From: Candidatus Heimdallarchaeota archaeon
GTDB lineage: Archaea > Asgardarchaeota > Heimdallarchaeia > Heimdallarchaeales > Heimdallarchaeaceae
Assembly (NCBI GenBank): GCA_030603365.1
Contig: JAUVXV010000001.1
Location: forward strand, 496,001-560,000
Length of the DNA stretch: 64,000 nt
Direction of reading: 5' to 3'
The position numbers and the translations under genes are program-made. The notes beneath the pieces were generated by a model. That model made no database searches and was not told the origin of the DNA. It saw nothing but the letters and a program-made list of their open reading frames with translations. This document shows positions 34,918-44,227 of the stretch, piece after piece (position 1 is the stretch's first letter; the number at the start of each line of letters is the position of its first letter).

Positions 34918-36078
34918 TCATTTCTTAGAAATTGCTTTGAAAAATGAAATTATTTTTAGGATTATATACGCAACTAGTAAGTTGACTAATAGTAGACTAG
35001 TAAACTCAGTGAAGATTGCAATTACAGTAGGCATTTCCAGGTAGAATAGCGCTTCAGCATTTAGGCCAACAATCACTTGATAACTTAAAAATAGGCTAAC
35101 AAGTAAAGGAGCAAGGTTAAGAATTAAAAATGGTCCTTCAAAATTGAAACTCATAGTATCTGTTGTACCTTGTGCTCTTTTATAAACAATAAATCCTAAT
35201 GCAATTCCAAATACGAACCCTACAATAGGTAAAATGTAAAACACATTTATGTATTTAACAACAGCAAAATTACCAGAGGGTAATTTTGAAAAGATCATGT
35301 TCATGAAATTAGTGTTTGTGGCTCCATAGATTACCGTTGCATCTGCTTGTCCATACTGACCACCTAACATATATGATATTACCATGAAAGCCACTCCTCC
35401 TGCAATTGTCAAGAAGATTAGAATTTGGCCAATAATCTCATGTTTATTTGTGGTAACGGTAGTAGATACTCTCTTACGAGAAATTATGATAAATACTAGC
35501 ATATATATTACAGAAAATATCGCTACTACCGTATCATAAACTGGAAATCCACCAACAGATTCACCAAAAGCTATTCCCAAATTTGCATCATGAAAAGCGA
35601 CGTGAGCGTAATTTAAACTCAGGTACATACTTGTTCCAGCACCTATTAAACCTTGTAAACCGTATATTATACCGATTAGTAAGAGTGCAGTTCTTCCTGT
35701 CATTTCAATGGTTGCAAATAATCCAGCAAACAAAGATGTGACAAGATAGATGATGATGATTGCCCATAATCCTGAATTAAATAAATTGCCTATCTGGGTT
35801 TCATAAGGATTATAGAATGCTAGTATAGCTGCTGTGGCAAAGAAAATTGACGACACTATATTTTTTGCTACTGCAGAACCTATCATTATGACAGCTAGAG
35901 TGAAGACAATTGTTGCAGGAGTAATCCAACTTTGTATAAGAGGTATATTTAGAATCCCTAGCCATGGAAGAACAAATTCAGTAACTGCTATGAGACCTAC
36001 GCCTATAACAGTTGTAAGTAGTGCTCTAAGGCTAAAAAATTGTCCAAGATGAAAGAATTTTGTTTCAGTCATATACAT
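34918..36078 (-). CDS. Polytopic membrane protein, about 11 helices
   Basis: The protein (386 aa from ATG 36078) is almost wholly hydrophobic, with roughly eleven transmembrane helices and short loops. I know no family for it: it lacks the FtsX/MacB periplasmic domain, transporter signatures and charged membrane residues in obvious motifs. A TTG at 36111 would extend it by eleven residues, but a TATA-like GTTATAAC near 36113-36120 favours the ATG. The gene downstream of an ABC ATPase and two small membrane-protein genes on the same strand might be part of one membrane system, but spacing and promoters do not prove it. Confidence 0.6.
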   Translation of the reverse strand: MYMTETKFFHLGQFFSLRALLTTVIGVGLIAVTEFVLPWLGILNIPLIQSWITPATIVFTLAVIMIGSAVAKNIVSSIFFATAAILAFYNPYETQIGNLFNSGLWAIIIIYLVTSLFAGLFATIEMTGRTALLLIGIIYGLQGLIGAGTSMYLSLNYAHVAFHDANLGIAFGESVGGFPVYDTVVAIFSVIYMLVFIIISRKRVSTTVTTNKHEIIGQILIFLTIAGGVAFMVISYMLGGQYGQADATVIYGATNTNFMNMIFSKLPSGNFAVVKYINVFYILPIVGFVFGIALGFIVYKRAQGTTDTMSFNFEGPFLILNLAPLLVSLFLSYQVIVGLNAEALFYLEMPTVIAIFTEFTSLLLVNLLVAYIILKIISFFKAISKK

Positions 36079-36162
36079 CGTTCTCTTTGTTATATTAAAC
36101 GTTCTTAACAAATGTTATAACTTATGTTAAAAAAAAGATTGTGTTGGTATTAATGATAAAAA

Positions 36163-36543
36163 CTATCTTCTAAAGCTGTCTCCAACAGACATCAAAGTTG
36201 CTCCTATGTAGGTTATTAAGCCCGAAAACGCAGCAATAAGGATAACCCATATGCCTGGAATGACTCCATTAAGCGCTTCATAGTCTCTTTGCCAAATTGC
36301 TAGGAAAACAGATAGCAAAATAAGAGCTGCGAGCATAAATCCTGTGAGTGTCAAATAAGCATTCTTTTCTGCATCTTTAAATGAAGCAGAAACTGATCCT
36401 AATGAGAAACCACCAATGATGCCAATACCAAGGTAGAATAGAAACCACCAGTAACCTTCAGTCAATTGTACGATTGAAATAATAACTCCAAAAATACCTA
36501 TAGCTGTTAAAGCTCCTCCTAAAAATGCAGCAGGTCGAGGCAT
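36163..36543 (-). CDS. Small four-helix membrane protein
   Basis: The 126-residue protein is four transmembrane helices (for example FLGGALTAIGIFGVIISIVQ, FLFYLGIGIIGGFSLG, LTGFMLAALILLSVFLAIW, VIPGIWVILIAAFSGLITYI) with very short loops, and it starts MPRPA from ATG 36543. No recognised family. It lies between the large polytopic protein gene and a shorter membrane-protein gene, all on the minus strand. Confidence 0.6.
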   Translation of the reverse strand: MPRPAAFLGGALTAIGIFGVIISIVQLTEGYWWFLFYLGIGIIGGFSLGSVSASFKDAEKNAYLTLTGFMLAALILLSVFLAIWQRDYEALNGVIPGIWVILIAAFSGLITYIGATLMSVGDSFRR

Positions 36544-36617
36544 AATATCATCTCTATTTTTTTAACACCTTGCTTGCTATATTAATATTTCTAAATTAAT
36601 TGGAGGGACTTCAACTA

Positions 36618-36869
36618 CTAACAAGCAACTGTAACCTTCCATGTTTTTAACCCTAATTCTATCTCAAAGTAGAAGAAAACTAAAGCTCCGAAAGCAACTG
36701 TAAAAAATTCAGCAAGGAACTTACCAACTCCATAAGATGACATTACACCTGTTGAACGTATAGGTGAACCTTCAGAAGTCTCAATTTCAGCAACAATATT
36801 TTTTTGAGAGAGACAGCGTTTAAAAAATCTTCTGCAAAAATTACATCGGCGTTTAATCCTCAAAAACAT
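36618..36869 (-). CDS. Small single-pass membrane protein
   Basis: About 83 residues with one hydrophobic helix near the C-terminus (LAEFFTVAFGALVFFYFEIE). The N-terminus is basic and has CxxC (CNFC). A start at the internal methionine in VMSSYGVGKF would leave about 40 residues. Single-helix tail-anchored proteins of this size include Sec61-beta/SecG, but the SecG motif is not recognisable. I call the gene tentatively; no sequence family is visible. Confidence 0.4.
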   Translation of the reverse strand: MFLRIKRRCNFCRRFFKRCLSQKNIVAEIETSEGSPIRSTGVMSSYGVGKFLAEFFTVAFGALVFFYFEIELGLKTWKVTVAC

Positions 36870-36954
36870 CAATAATTTCAGATAATCACACAGCGATTTA
36901 TGTTTAGAGTAATATCATAAAACTCTGAGTAAAGACCTTTCTGATTGTAAGAGA

Positions 36955-37689
36955 TTAACTACTTAGTATGTCTTCTTCAATAGTACCATCATTCATAATT
37001 AGTTGTCGCTGAGCTAATGATGCAAGATTTATATCATGGGTGACAAAAATGAGGGTTTTCTTATTCTTTTCACTCAAATCAATAAGCAAATGAAGAATCT
37101 TTTTTCCAGTATTCGAATCTAAATTTCCTGTAGGTTCATCAGCTAAAATTATTTCTGGTTCATTTGCAAGAGCTCGAGCAATTGCTACTCGTTGTTGTTC
37201 TCCCCCAGAAAGTTGCTCTGGCTTATGACTTCTTCGTTCTAGTAATTCAACGCTCTCTAATAGTTCATTAACACGATTCAATCTTTCTTCTTTATCCACA
37301 TTTGCGAGGATTAATGGCATCTCAATGTTTCTCTCTGCATTTATTTCCTCTAGTAAATTGAAATTTTGAAAAACATAACCAATTGTATCTCTTCTTAGTA
37401 AACTTAGCTCTTTATCTGACATTGTTGCAAGTTTAGTTCCATTGATGCTAATGGTACCTGAATCAACATAATCAAGTGCACCGATTAGATTTAGTAATGT
37501 AGTTTTACCACTTCCAGAAGGTCCAACAATAGAAACAATTTGACCTTTTCTAATTACTAATGATACATCATTTAGAGCTTGAACTTGAATCTCTCCCATT
37601 TGATACCTCTTAGATACTTTAGTTACAGTAATTATTTTTTTAGCTCTAGAAGATTTAGGTCGCTTACTTCCTTCTTTTGAAGTGGTCAT
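36955..37689 (-). CDS. ABC transporter ATP-binding protein, LolD/MacB type
   Basis: The protein (244 aa) is a complete ABC nucleotide-binding domain: Walker [10 protein letters not shown] (about 57-65), Q-loop [16 protein letters not shown], signature [15 protein letters not shown], Walker [14 protein letters not shown] and the switch histidine in FVTHD. The DEPTGNLDS and Q-loop form is that of LolD/MacB-type ATPases, which drive a separate FtsX-like permease. No such permease is in the window, and the polytopic neighbour does not look like one, so its partner may be elsewhere. The basic, Lys/Ser-rich N-terminus (1-25) is unusual. ATG start at 37689. Confidence 0.93.
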   Translation of the reverse strand: MTTSKEGSKRPKSSRAKKIITVTKVSKRYQMGEIQVQALNDVSLVIRKGQIVSIVGPSGSGKTTLLNLIGALDYVDSGTISINGTKLATMSDKELSLLRRDTIGYVFQNFNLLEEINAERNIEMPLILANVDKEERLNRVNELLESVELLERRSHKPEQLSGGEQQRVAIARALANEPEIILADEPTGNLDSNTGKKILHLLIDLSEKNKKTLIFVTHDINLASLAQRQLIMNDGTIEEDILSS

Positions 37690-37711
37690 TTATTATCTTA
37701 TAAAATTCAAC

Positions 37712-38029
37712 TTATTTTTGTGTATCGATAGGAAATCGCTCTTTCATTCTTTCAATCTCTTCATGCCAAGCATCTTCCAAATCGATTTTCATGTATATAC
37801 ACAGTTGAAGGAAAAGTGAAAAAGATTGTGCGAACTCTCTTGGTAGTTCCTTTTTTTCTGGTCTTTTATGCCCTACGTCATCTTTGTAGTTTGATTTGAA
37901 AAGTAAGTAATTTCCTATCTCACTTAGTTCCTCATAAAGATGAAGTAAAACATCATTTGCTGAGAACTCTAACCAATTTCGTTTTTCAAGAAAATTATAA
38001 AACCTCTCTTGGATTTCTTTTAGTTCCAT
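37712..38029 (-). CDS. MazG-like nucleotide pyrophosphohydrolase-like protein
   Basis: The 105-residue protein has the helical pattern of the MazG/dUTPase-like fold, with the metal motif EELSE in HLYEELSEIGNYLLF and a second helix at EFAQSFSLFLQLCIYMKIDL. In active MazG enzymes the second motif reads ExxD; here the positions after E are AQS, so one metal ligand is missing or shifted. It may be inactive or a variant. ATG 38029 is used; GTG 38038 adds three residues. It lies 13 bases after the winged-helix/RING gene and 22 bases before the ABC ATPase gene, all on the same strand, so the three may be cotranscribed. Confidence 0.6.
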   Translation of the reverse strand: MELKEIQERFYNFLEKRNWLEFSANDVLLHLYEELSEIGNYLLFKSNYKDDVGHKRPEKKELPREFAQSFSLFLQLCIYMKIDLEDAWHEEIERMKERFPIDTQK

Positions 38030-38042
38030 TAGTATCACTTCT

Positions 38043-40118
38043 TTATGCTTCGTATTCTTTTAACGTTCTTTTTGTTGTTTTTGTTTTACAAACTGGACAC
38101 TCTTGTTTTATCCTCAACCACTGGTTCATATGATCTTTATGTGCAACATTTTCACAAGTAGGACATTCAAGGATGGTGTCACCTCTTTTAACTAGACCTT
38201 GACAAACAGAACACTTTGGAGGTAATTGTTGACAATTGTTACATGGATCGTATGCTGATTTAATTTCATGACCACAATTCAAGCATAGGTTCTTTCTAGA
38301 AGGAAGAAGAAGTTTTCCAATTTTCTCAAAGTAGGATGATGTGAGAGTACCTTTATAGTAACCTTGAGATATTAATTGACATATTAGTTTAAACAAATCT
38401 AATGGATCCATATTTGTCTTATCAGCAAGAGTTGAAATCTTTATTTTCTTCTTACGTATTTTTTCGATTTCATTCACAACTTTAATGTAAAAATCCCCTA
38501 GTTCTTGCAATTCTAAGCTGGGTAGATATTTTTGATGTGTGTTTAAACTCACTAAAGAACCTCTTAGAGAAACATTGAGAATACCAGATCCAACTAACTC
38601 ATAGATTATGTTCTTAACTGCAATCTCAGATTTTTCCCAATATTTCATGATATTCCGAACCGATGTACGGGAATTAGCTATAATGTACCCAAATATTTCT
38701 TGATAATGTATAGGAAGATCAGTTAATTGTACTAATGGGGGGAAAATCGGAATTTCATCAGGTTCTAAACGATTATTTGAGATTGTCCCTTTAATCAAAC
38801 CTTTACCATAGAAACCATACATTTTCTCCTTTGCATTATATTTGTCGATCCCTAAAGATTCTCCTATTTCTTTTGTCGTTATTTGTGTTTTTGCTATAAC
38901 CATCCCAAGTACAATTTTTTCCCATCTCTCCAAAGTTCCCTCTTGTGTTCTACTATATCGTTTTAAACTATCAATATATACAGTATTTCCTCTTAAAGTG
39001 CAAGAAACAAATCCTTCCAGATGTAGTGTTATAATTCCATCCAATACTTCTTCTACACCTCTATTCATTAAAACAGATAATTTTTTCAAAGGCATTCTGT
39101 CTTGTGTAGAAAGTAATCCAAATAATGCTTCATAGTTAAACAATGAAAGAGATGCCATCTCCTCAATTGTTTCAGTTGGTTTAAGGTCAGGGAAAACTAC
39201 TGGAACGACTTTATTGTTCTCATTGAATATGAATTGAAAAGTCCCTCTAGCAGTAAGAAAGGCTAGTATCTGTACAACATCTTTTGATTCTTTGCTGATA
39301 TAAATAGCTAATTCTTTGATACTGACCTCTTTTTTGATTAATGTAAATCCTACTAAATCTCTTTCTTCACCAGTTAATGCACCCATGGGTAAAATTCTAG
39401 GTGCAATAAGATACTTGTTAATATTAATTGATAAACGATCTGAACCTAATAGGGTTTTTGAGTATCTGAATTGAGTTTCTAATTTTCGGTAGTACATCAG
39501 TGTGGTAATTCTTTCTAAAACCTGATTCTCAGTGAACCCAGTAAGTTTGGCAACTCTTGCTAAGTCTGCGTCTCGAAGCATCATACACGTACCAACTATA
39601 AAAGTGTCATCAGAAGAAATTTTTATTTTTTCTGTTGGTTTCCAGACAAAACTTGCTATGAATTCATCATTTTTGAGTACTCCTACTAATACTCCTTTAC
39701 TAATCAAATAAGACAGATTTTCAATAATTTCTGCTTTTGGAATACGAAGTATTTTTGACAATTCACCTATATTTGTTTTTTTGGTCTGGGCTAAAAGACC
39801 AAGAACTGATTTTCTATTAGAGCTTAATCTACCTGGGTTTATAGATGGATATCTATAAATTGATGCAAGAATGAATCTGTTCTTTCTATAATATCCTCTA
39901 ATGATTAATGCTTGAATTAGGAGCTGAATATATTCTTTGATGGATTCTTCTGGAATTTTATAAGAGTCCGAAAACGAGGATAGATTAATTGTTCTGTATG
40001 TGTATAAATGAGAAAGAATCTGAGATTTTTTAGTTTTACTAAGAGAAATCTCAGGAAGTTCAAGTTCCTGAAAATTTAAATTGTAAACATCCTCTCTTTC
40101 AAAACTCAGTTCTTTCAC
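38043..40118 (-). CDS. Tandem winged-helix protein with C-terminal zinc ribbon and RING-like finger
   Basis: The protein (691 aa) has about five or six winged-helix repeats over residues 25-600. Each ends in a similar wing such as GYYRKNRFI, GVLVGVLKNDEFI, GFVSCTLRGNTVY and GILNVSLRGSLV. A zinc ribbon follows (C612, C615, C626, C629). Then comes a RING-like finger: CSVC (636-639), CPTC (652-655), H660, H663, and CPVC (674-677), spaced C-x2-C-x12-C-x2-C-x4-H-x2-H-x10-C-x2-C. This resembles the variant RING of Nse1-type proteins, in which a winged-helix part also precedes the finger. An E3-ligase or complex-scaffold role is inferred. GTG start at 40118. It lies 8 kb from the JAMM gene, not adjacent. 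Confidence 0.75.
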   Translation of the reverse strand: MKELSFEREDVYNLNFQELELPEISLSKTKKSQILSHLYTYRTINLSSFSDSYKIPEESIKEYIQLLIQALIIRGYYRKNRFILASIYRYPSINPGRLSSNRKSVLGLLAQTKKTNIGELSKILRIPKAEIIENLSYLISKGVLVGVLKNDEFIASFVWKPTEKIKISSDDTFIVGTCMMLRDADLARVAKLTGFTENQVLERITTLMYYRKLETQFRYSKTLLGSDRLSININKYLIAPRILPMGALTGEERDLVGFTLIKKEVSIKELAIYISKESKDVVQILAFLTARGTFQFIFNENNKVVPVVFPDLKPTETIEEMASLSLFNYEALFGLLSTQDRMPLKKLSVLMNRGVEEVLDGIITLHLEGFVSCTLRGNTVYIDSLKRYSRTQEGTLERWEKIVLGMVIAKTQITTKEIGESLGIDKYNAKEKMYGFYGKGLIKGTISNNRLEPDEIPIFPPLVQLTDLPIHYQEIFGYIIANSRTSVRNIMKYWEKSEIAVKNIIYELVGSGILNVSLRGSLVSLNTHQKYLPSLELQELGDFYIKVVNEIEKIRKKKIKISTLADKTNMDPLDLFKLICQLISQGYYKGTLTSSYFEKIGKLLLPSRKNLCLNCGHEIKSAYDPCNNCQQLPPKCSVCQGLVKRGDTILECPTCENVAHKDHMNQWLRIKQECPVCKTKTTKRTLKEYEA

Positions 40119-40208
40119 CCCAAGTAGTAATTCTTAATATGATATCGTGACTTATTAAAGTTACTTTATTCAAAATAGAAGATAGATAAAGAGAGGTGTA
40201 GAAAACAT

Positions 40209-41513
40209 CTATGTTCTTTCTAGATACTTCTCGTATTCCCATTCCCACTCTTCAGTTTCTCCCTCATTTTTTGCTACTTCAAATTCTTTACATTCTTTTC
40301 TTTTTACAGAAATGAAAATATTGAGAAGCTCTTTCCCTAGCACTTCTTTAACAAATGCACTTTGCTCTAAAGCATCTAAAGCTTCAGAAAGACTTTCTGG
40401 TAACTTAGTTATACCCATATCTTTTCTTTCTTGCTCTGAGAGTTCTTCAATATTTTTTGTTGTTGGTTCAATGGGTTCTATCTTGTTTTTTATCCCATCC
40501 AATCCCGCTGCTAGAAGCAAAGCTGAAGCTAAATAGATATTTGTTGCTGCATCAGTAGCTCTAAATTCAATTCTAGCGCTCTTTTCATACCCAGGGACAC
40601 GTACCAATGCGGTTCTATTTGCTATCCCCCACGATTTATATACTGGAGCTTCATGCCCTGGAACTAATCGTTTATAGGAATTAGTTATAGGATTAAAGAT
40701 TGCAGTCATTGCATCTACATGCGCCAAAATTCCACCTACAAAATACCTAAGAGTATCACTTATTCCTTTTTCTTCATCCGAAAAAATATTTTTCCCATCT
40801 TTGGCTAGATACTGATGTATATGAAGCCCATTTCCCGCTAGATCTGGAAAAGGTTTGGGCATAAAAGTACCAATAACATCATTAAATAAAGACTCTGCTT
40901 TTATAATGAGTTTTGCAGTTTGAGTATTATCTGCCTGAACTAATGCTTCGAAAACCATAAATTCTATTTCCTGTTGACTATTTCCTACTTCGTGATGAAT
41001 AGTTTTTACTTTAATTCCCATGTCTTGCATATCACAAGCAATATTCCTACGTAAATATCCTAATTCGTCAAAAGGTAATGTGTCCATATATTCTCCTTCC
41101 TCAAAAGGAATAAGATCATAATCTAGAAAATACCATTCAAGCTCTGGTCTAGTTTTATATTCAAAACCTAAATCTTGTGCTTGCTTGATGACTTTTTTCA
41201 GGATGTTTCTAGGATCGGTAGGGTGAGGATTATTATCGTTTCCAAAGATATCACAAATAAGCCTAGCAACTCTTGGTTCCCAGGGAAGAACAGCAATTGT
41301 ATCATAATCTGGAACAATTTTCATGTCACTCTGTTCGGTTAACAAAAATCCAAGAGATGAACCATCTACTCCTGTTCCTTCTTTCATATGTTCCCATATC
41401 TCTGCTGGAAATTCTACAGATTTTAATTCCCCAAGTACTGTTGTGAATTGAAACTGAACAAATTCGATATCATTTTTTTTAAGAAACTCTTCAATATTAC
41501 TCATCACTCTCAT
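40209..41513 (-). CDS. glnA: Glutamine synthetase, type I
   Basis: GlnA makes glutamine from glutamate, ammonia and ATP and is the main entry point for assimilated nitrogen. The protein (434 aa) has the type I signatures: the N-terminal beta-grasp with DGSSLGF, the metal and ATP-binding block KPFPDLAGNGLHIHQ, NPITNSYKRLVPGHEAPVY, and RTALVRVPG near the ammonia-site region. The histidine in the GLHIHQ part and the acidic metal ligands are present. It lacks the clear tyrosine adenylylation site of the beta form. ATG 41513, with a TATA box at 41551-41558. It is divergent from the arginine decarboxylase gene. Confidence 0.96.
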   Translation of the reverse strand: MRVMSNIEEFLKKNDIEFVQFQFTTVLGELKSVEFPAEIWEHMKEGTGVDGSSLGFLLTEQSDMKIVPDYDTIAVLPWEPRVARLICDIFGNDNNPHPTDPRNILKKVIKQAQDLGFEYKTRPELEWYFLDYDLIPFEEGEYMDTLPFDELGYLRRNIACDMQDMGIKVKTIHHEVGNSQQEIEFMVFEALVQADNTQTAKLIIKAESLFNDVIGTFMPKPFPDLAGNGLHIHQYLAKDGKNIFSDEEKGISDTLRYFVGGILAHVDAMTAIFNPITNSYKRLVPGHEAPVYKSWGIANRTALVRVPGYEKSARIEFRATDAATNIYLASALLLAAGLDGIKNKIEPIEPTTKNIEELSEQERKDMGITKLPESLSEALDALEQSAFVKEVLGKELLNIFISVKRKECKEFEVAKNEGETEEWEWEYEKYLERT

Positions 41514-41550
41514 CCATGTAATTTGTTGGTAAGAGATAGGAATTTGGTTG

Positions 41551-41558
41551 ATTTAAAT
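41551..41558 (-). promoter_or_regulatory. TATA box of glnA
   Basis: ATTTAAAT, palindromic, is centred 41 bases before the glnA ATG at 41513, so transcription would begin about 15 bases before the start codon. No inverted repeat for a nitrogen regulator was seen around it. Confidence 0.5.
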
Positions 41559-41612
41559 AGTTTTTTGAAAGTCTCTTATGGTATGATTTATTATTAATTC
41601 ATTTTCGACAAT

Positions 41613-41621
41613 TATTTAAAT
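41613..41621 (+). promoter_or_regulatory. TATA box of the arginine decarboxylase gene
   Basis: TATTTAAAT is centred 32 bases before the ATG at 41649. It would place the transcription start near 41643, giving an almost leaderless message. The alternative GTG at 41634 would lie upstream of that point, which argues for the ATG. Confidence 0.5.
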
Positions 41622-41648
41622 TGAATAGCGGTTGTGACAAAGAGGATA

Positions 41649-42203
41649 ATGAAAACTCCAACAAGATATTGGGTGACAACTGGCGTAGGTGAATCAGATG
41701 TGTCAATGCTAACTGCAATTGATAAAGCTTACCTGGATAGTGGTCTTGGATATCAGAATCATGTCTCTGTATCTTCAATTCCACCTGTGAACAAGATTAA
41801 TCCAAGAATAGATAGAGATCAAGGCATTACCTTCGTCCCCTTAAATGATGAATGGAAAAAGATTCCTTTTAGTGAAGTTATTCATGTAGTAAGGGCACAG
41901 AATATAGGTTCCAGAGGAGATAATCTTAACAGTTGCATTTCCTTAGCAAAGATTGATGTTGTCATTAATGGAGAGAATCACCAGAGTTTACTAGCATATG
42001 AAAGTACGGGAGACAATCTAAATGATATCGAACAAGAGTCTCTTGCGGGATTGAAGGCTATGATAAAAGAAAGAGAAGCACAAATTGATGAAACATGGGG
42101 AAACACTGGATATGAAACAATAAGTTCTTCTTTAACAATAAGTAAGAAATATGGCTGTTCTGTAGCCTTTGTGGTATTCGATCCTTTTACCTATAATTGT
42201 TGA
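41649..42203 (+). CDS. pdaD: Pyruvoyl-dependent arginine decarboxylase
   Basis: This enzyme turns arginine into agmatine, the first step of archaeal polyamine and agmatidine supply. The pro-protein (184 aa from ATG 41649) has the conserved N-terminus TGVGESDVS, the self-cleavage site VSVSSIPP in which cleavage between the two serines would create the pyruvoyl group, and VRAQNIGSRG. Its length matches the family. GTG 41634 would add five residues but lies before the predicted transcription start. The C-terminal third is a hydrophobic SVAFVVFDPF strand. It is divergent from glnA, which may allow joint control of nitrogen-related genes. Confidence 0.88.
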   Translation: MKTPTRYWVTTGVGESDVSMLTAIDKAYLDSGLGYQNHVSVSSIPPVNKINPRIDRDQGITFVPLNDEWKKIPFSEVIHVVRAQNIGSRGDNLNSCISLAKIDVVINGENHQSLLAYESTGDNLNDIEQESLAGLKAMIKEREAQIDETWGNTGYETISSSLTISKKYGCSVAFVVFDPFTYNC

Positions 42204-42252
42204 AATTTATCAACAGAAAATATTAAGCAATAGAAATAAAGCTTAAAAATAG

Positions 42253-42261
42253 TTTTAAATA
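42253..42261 (+). promoter_or_regulatory. TATA box of the PKD surface-protein gene
   Basis: TTTTAAATA is centred about 37 bases before ATG 42294, which predicts a transcription start near 42283 and a leader of about 11 nt. Confidence 0.5.
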
Positions 42262-42293
42262 CCACTATCCAAGCAACACTCAAGTGAAGAGAT

Positions 42294-44180
42294 ATGAAGA
42301 ATAAAAAAACATACGCATTTATGCTTGTTCTTCTTGTTACAATAACAATAGGACTAAGACCATTGATTAATTTTAAAGTAAGCGCAGAAAACCCTGCAGA
42401 ACCTATCTTCGAAGGTTTTACTGCTGAAGGATATGAAGATACTAATGCTATTAATTTTAATGAGGAAACAGAAATTACTGTAAAATATTCAGTTGGTCGT
42501 TATGTAGAAGTTGAAGGAATCAATATCTATGGTTCTGGATCAGGATTAAATATAACTCCTACAGAAGGATTAGCTCTCAATTTTTCATATAGTCTTAAAG
42601 AACGTACATATTATGAGGGAAGTTTTACTCTTACAAATTTGACAAGATTCAGAGGATATGCTTGGATAGGTGACATAACGAATGGAACCATTGAAGATCT
42701 GGAAGTATTTAATCACTTGGAAGCTTGGCATTATCTATATGTAAATGAGGATGGCTTACCCCCAGATTTCTCAGATATTTTAAATGCTTCAACTACTTTT
42801 ACTCCCGGAGTTTATAGAGCTACTGCAAATAAAACAGACAAACCAATTCTAGCTGTCTACAGAGTATATGGTGGGACACCTTCTGATCTTATAACTCTGG
42901 TTACATCAGTATATAGAGACAAAATAATTAATGCATCTCTAAATATTTTCAATGGAGATCTCACTGTAGTTAAGATGAATTTCTCTGAAGAAACAGAAAC
43001 ATATGTGGAATTTAATGCAACTGTTGAATTTTCTCACAGAACACTTTACTTCTGTGCAAATAATTCGTTTGGATGGGATTCTTGGGAAAGTAGTCTTAAT
43101 GAACTTCACAAATCTCTGAGCATCAAAGCTTTGTACAATGGTTATGATTTTTACTCACAGCCTACTTTGGAAGATAAATTAACTGATGTCGATAATATCA
43201 GGCTAAACATTACAACATGGAATACTACGGAAATAGAGACTTTTGGAATAAACTATTATGTTGAAGAAAGTGCAGAAAATGACACGATTATTGTTCCTTG
43301 GACCGAAGTGCAAGCTGCATTAAATCAAACATACAATGAAACCAATGAATTTGATAATATTGATATTGTCAGAGAGTACATTATATCGATTGGTAGTTTC
43401 TCAGCTGGAAACATTCTATTCTATGAAGCTTACAATATCTATTATGATGCATATTATAATGAAACTAATGGTAATATGAGAAGACTAACAGTTTACGATT
43501 CTAAACCAAATCTATTTCTGTACCCAATTAATAATACGTACACAAATCAAAATAATATCACATTTTGGTATACTTCTAGTTTAGCTAGAGGTGACATTGT
43601 AGATGTATCATTAGATTTTGGTGATGGGTCGCCTTTTGAAAATTTGACTGGTGTTATTACAAATTCAACATATCACATATATCCTCAAGTAACGGGAGAT
43701 TTCAATGCAACATTAAACATTACATTAAATATAGCAAGAGAAACTGATGTCGATATACTAGTTTTTAACTCTATATATACGATAATCTATCTTGACTTCG
43801 AGGCACCTCTCTTAGATATTCTAGATAGAACGAATAATGAAACAGACATTGTAGATGGGTATGTGGAACTTTACTTTGAGTATTCTGATGCATATTCAGG
43901 AATTCTTAAGGTATGGGTTTTCTGGGGAGATGGGTCAGTGCAAAATGTTACTGATGATGGTTTTGCTTACCACCATTACACTAACAGCTCTTTGTATACT
44001 ATAACTATAATGGCAGAAGATTTAGCAGGTAATCAACATAATATTACAGTAATCTATAATGTTGTTCTAGTTACTCCAACGTCAGTAGTTCCAACACCAC
44101 TTGCAATTATACCAGCAATTATCTCACTTATTTTAGTTGGATACGTTGTAAAAAGGAAGAAAGATCAAAGAAACGTATAA
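42294..44180 (+). CDS. Secreted/surface PKD-domain protein
   Basis: The protein (628 aa) starts with a signal peptide (TYAFMLVLLVTITIGLRPL), has an extracellular part rich in Asn-x-Ser/Thr sites, and ends in one transmembrane helix (AIIPAIISLILVGYVV) plus a basic tail KRKKDQ, so it is a type I membrane protein. Two PKD-type beta-sandwich units lie in the C-terminal half, with DFGDGSP and FWGDGS as the typical DGD turns and YHIYPQVTGDFNATLNI as the YxxxG part. The N-terminal half is unassigned. PKD domains mediate binding at cell surfaces. Start ATG 42294, 11 bases after the predicted transcription start. It stands alone, convergent with the GH57-like gene. Confidence 0.8.
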   Translation: MKNKKTYAFMLVLLVTITIGLRPLINFKVSAENPAEPIFEGFTAEGYEDTNAINFNEETEITVKYSVGRYVEVEGINIYGSGSGLNITPTEGLALNFSYSLKERTYYEGSFTLTNLTRFRGYAWIGDITNGTIEDLEVFNHLEAWHYLYVNEDGLPPDFSDILNASTTFTPGVYRATANKTDKPILAVYRVYGGTPSDLITLVTSVYRDKIINASLNIFNGDLTVVKMNFSEETETYVEFNATVEFSHRTLYFCANNSFGWDSWESSLNELHKSLSIKALYNGYDFYSQPTLEDKLTDVDNIRLNITTWNTTEIETFGINYYVEESAENDTIIVPWTEVQAALNQTYNETNEFDNIDIVREYIISIGSFSAGNILFYEAYNIYYDAYYNETNGNMRRLTVYDSKPNLFLYPINNTYTNQNNITFWYTSSLARGDIVDVSLDFGDGSPFENLTGVITNSTYHIYPQVTGDFNATLNITLNIARETDVDILVFNSIYTIIYLDFEAPLLDILDRTNNETDIVDGYVELYFEYSDAYSGILKVWVFWGDGSVQNVTDDGFAYHHYTNSSLYTITIMAEDLAGNQHNITVIYNVVLVTPTSVVPTPLAIIPAIISLILVGYVVKRKKDQRNV

Positions 44181-44227
44181 TACTAATCTTACTTTCTTCT
44201 ATCTAATTTTTCTCTCTACTTTATTTT

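Noticed and set aside
34918..37689. ABC ATPase with the polytopic protein as a MacB/Lol system
   Set aside because: The polytopic protein lacks the FtsX-type layout and periplasmic domain, so the link is position only.
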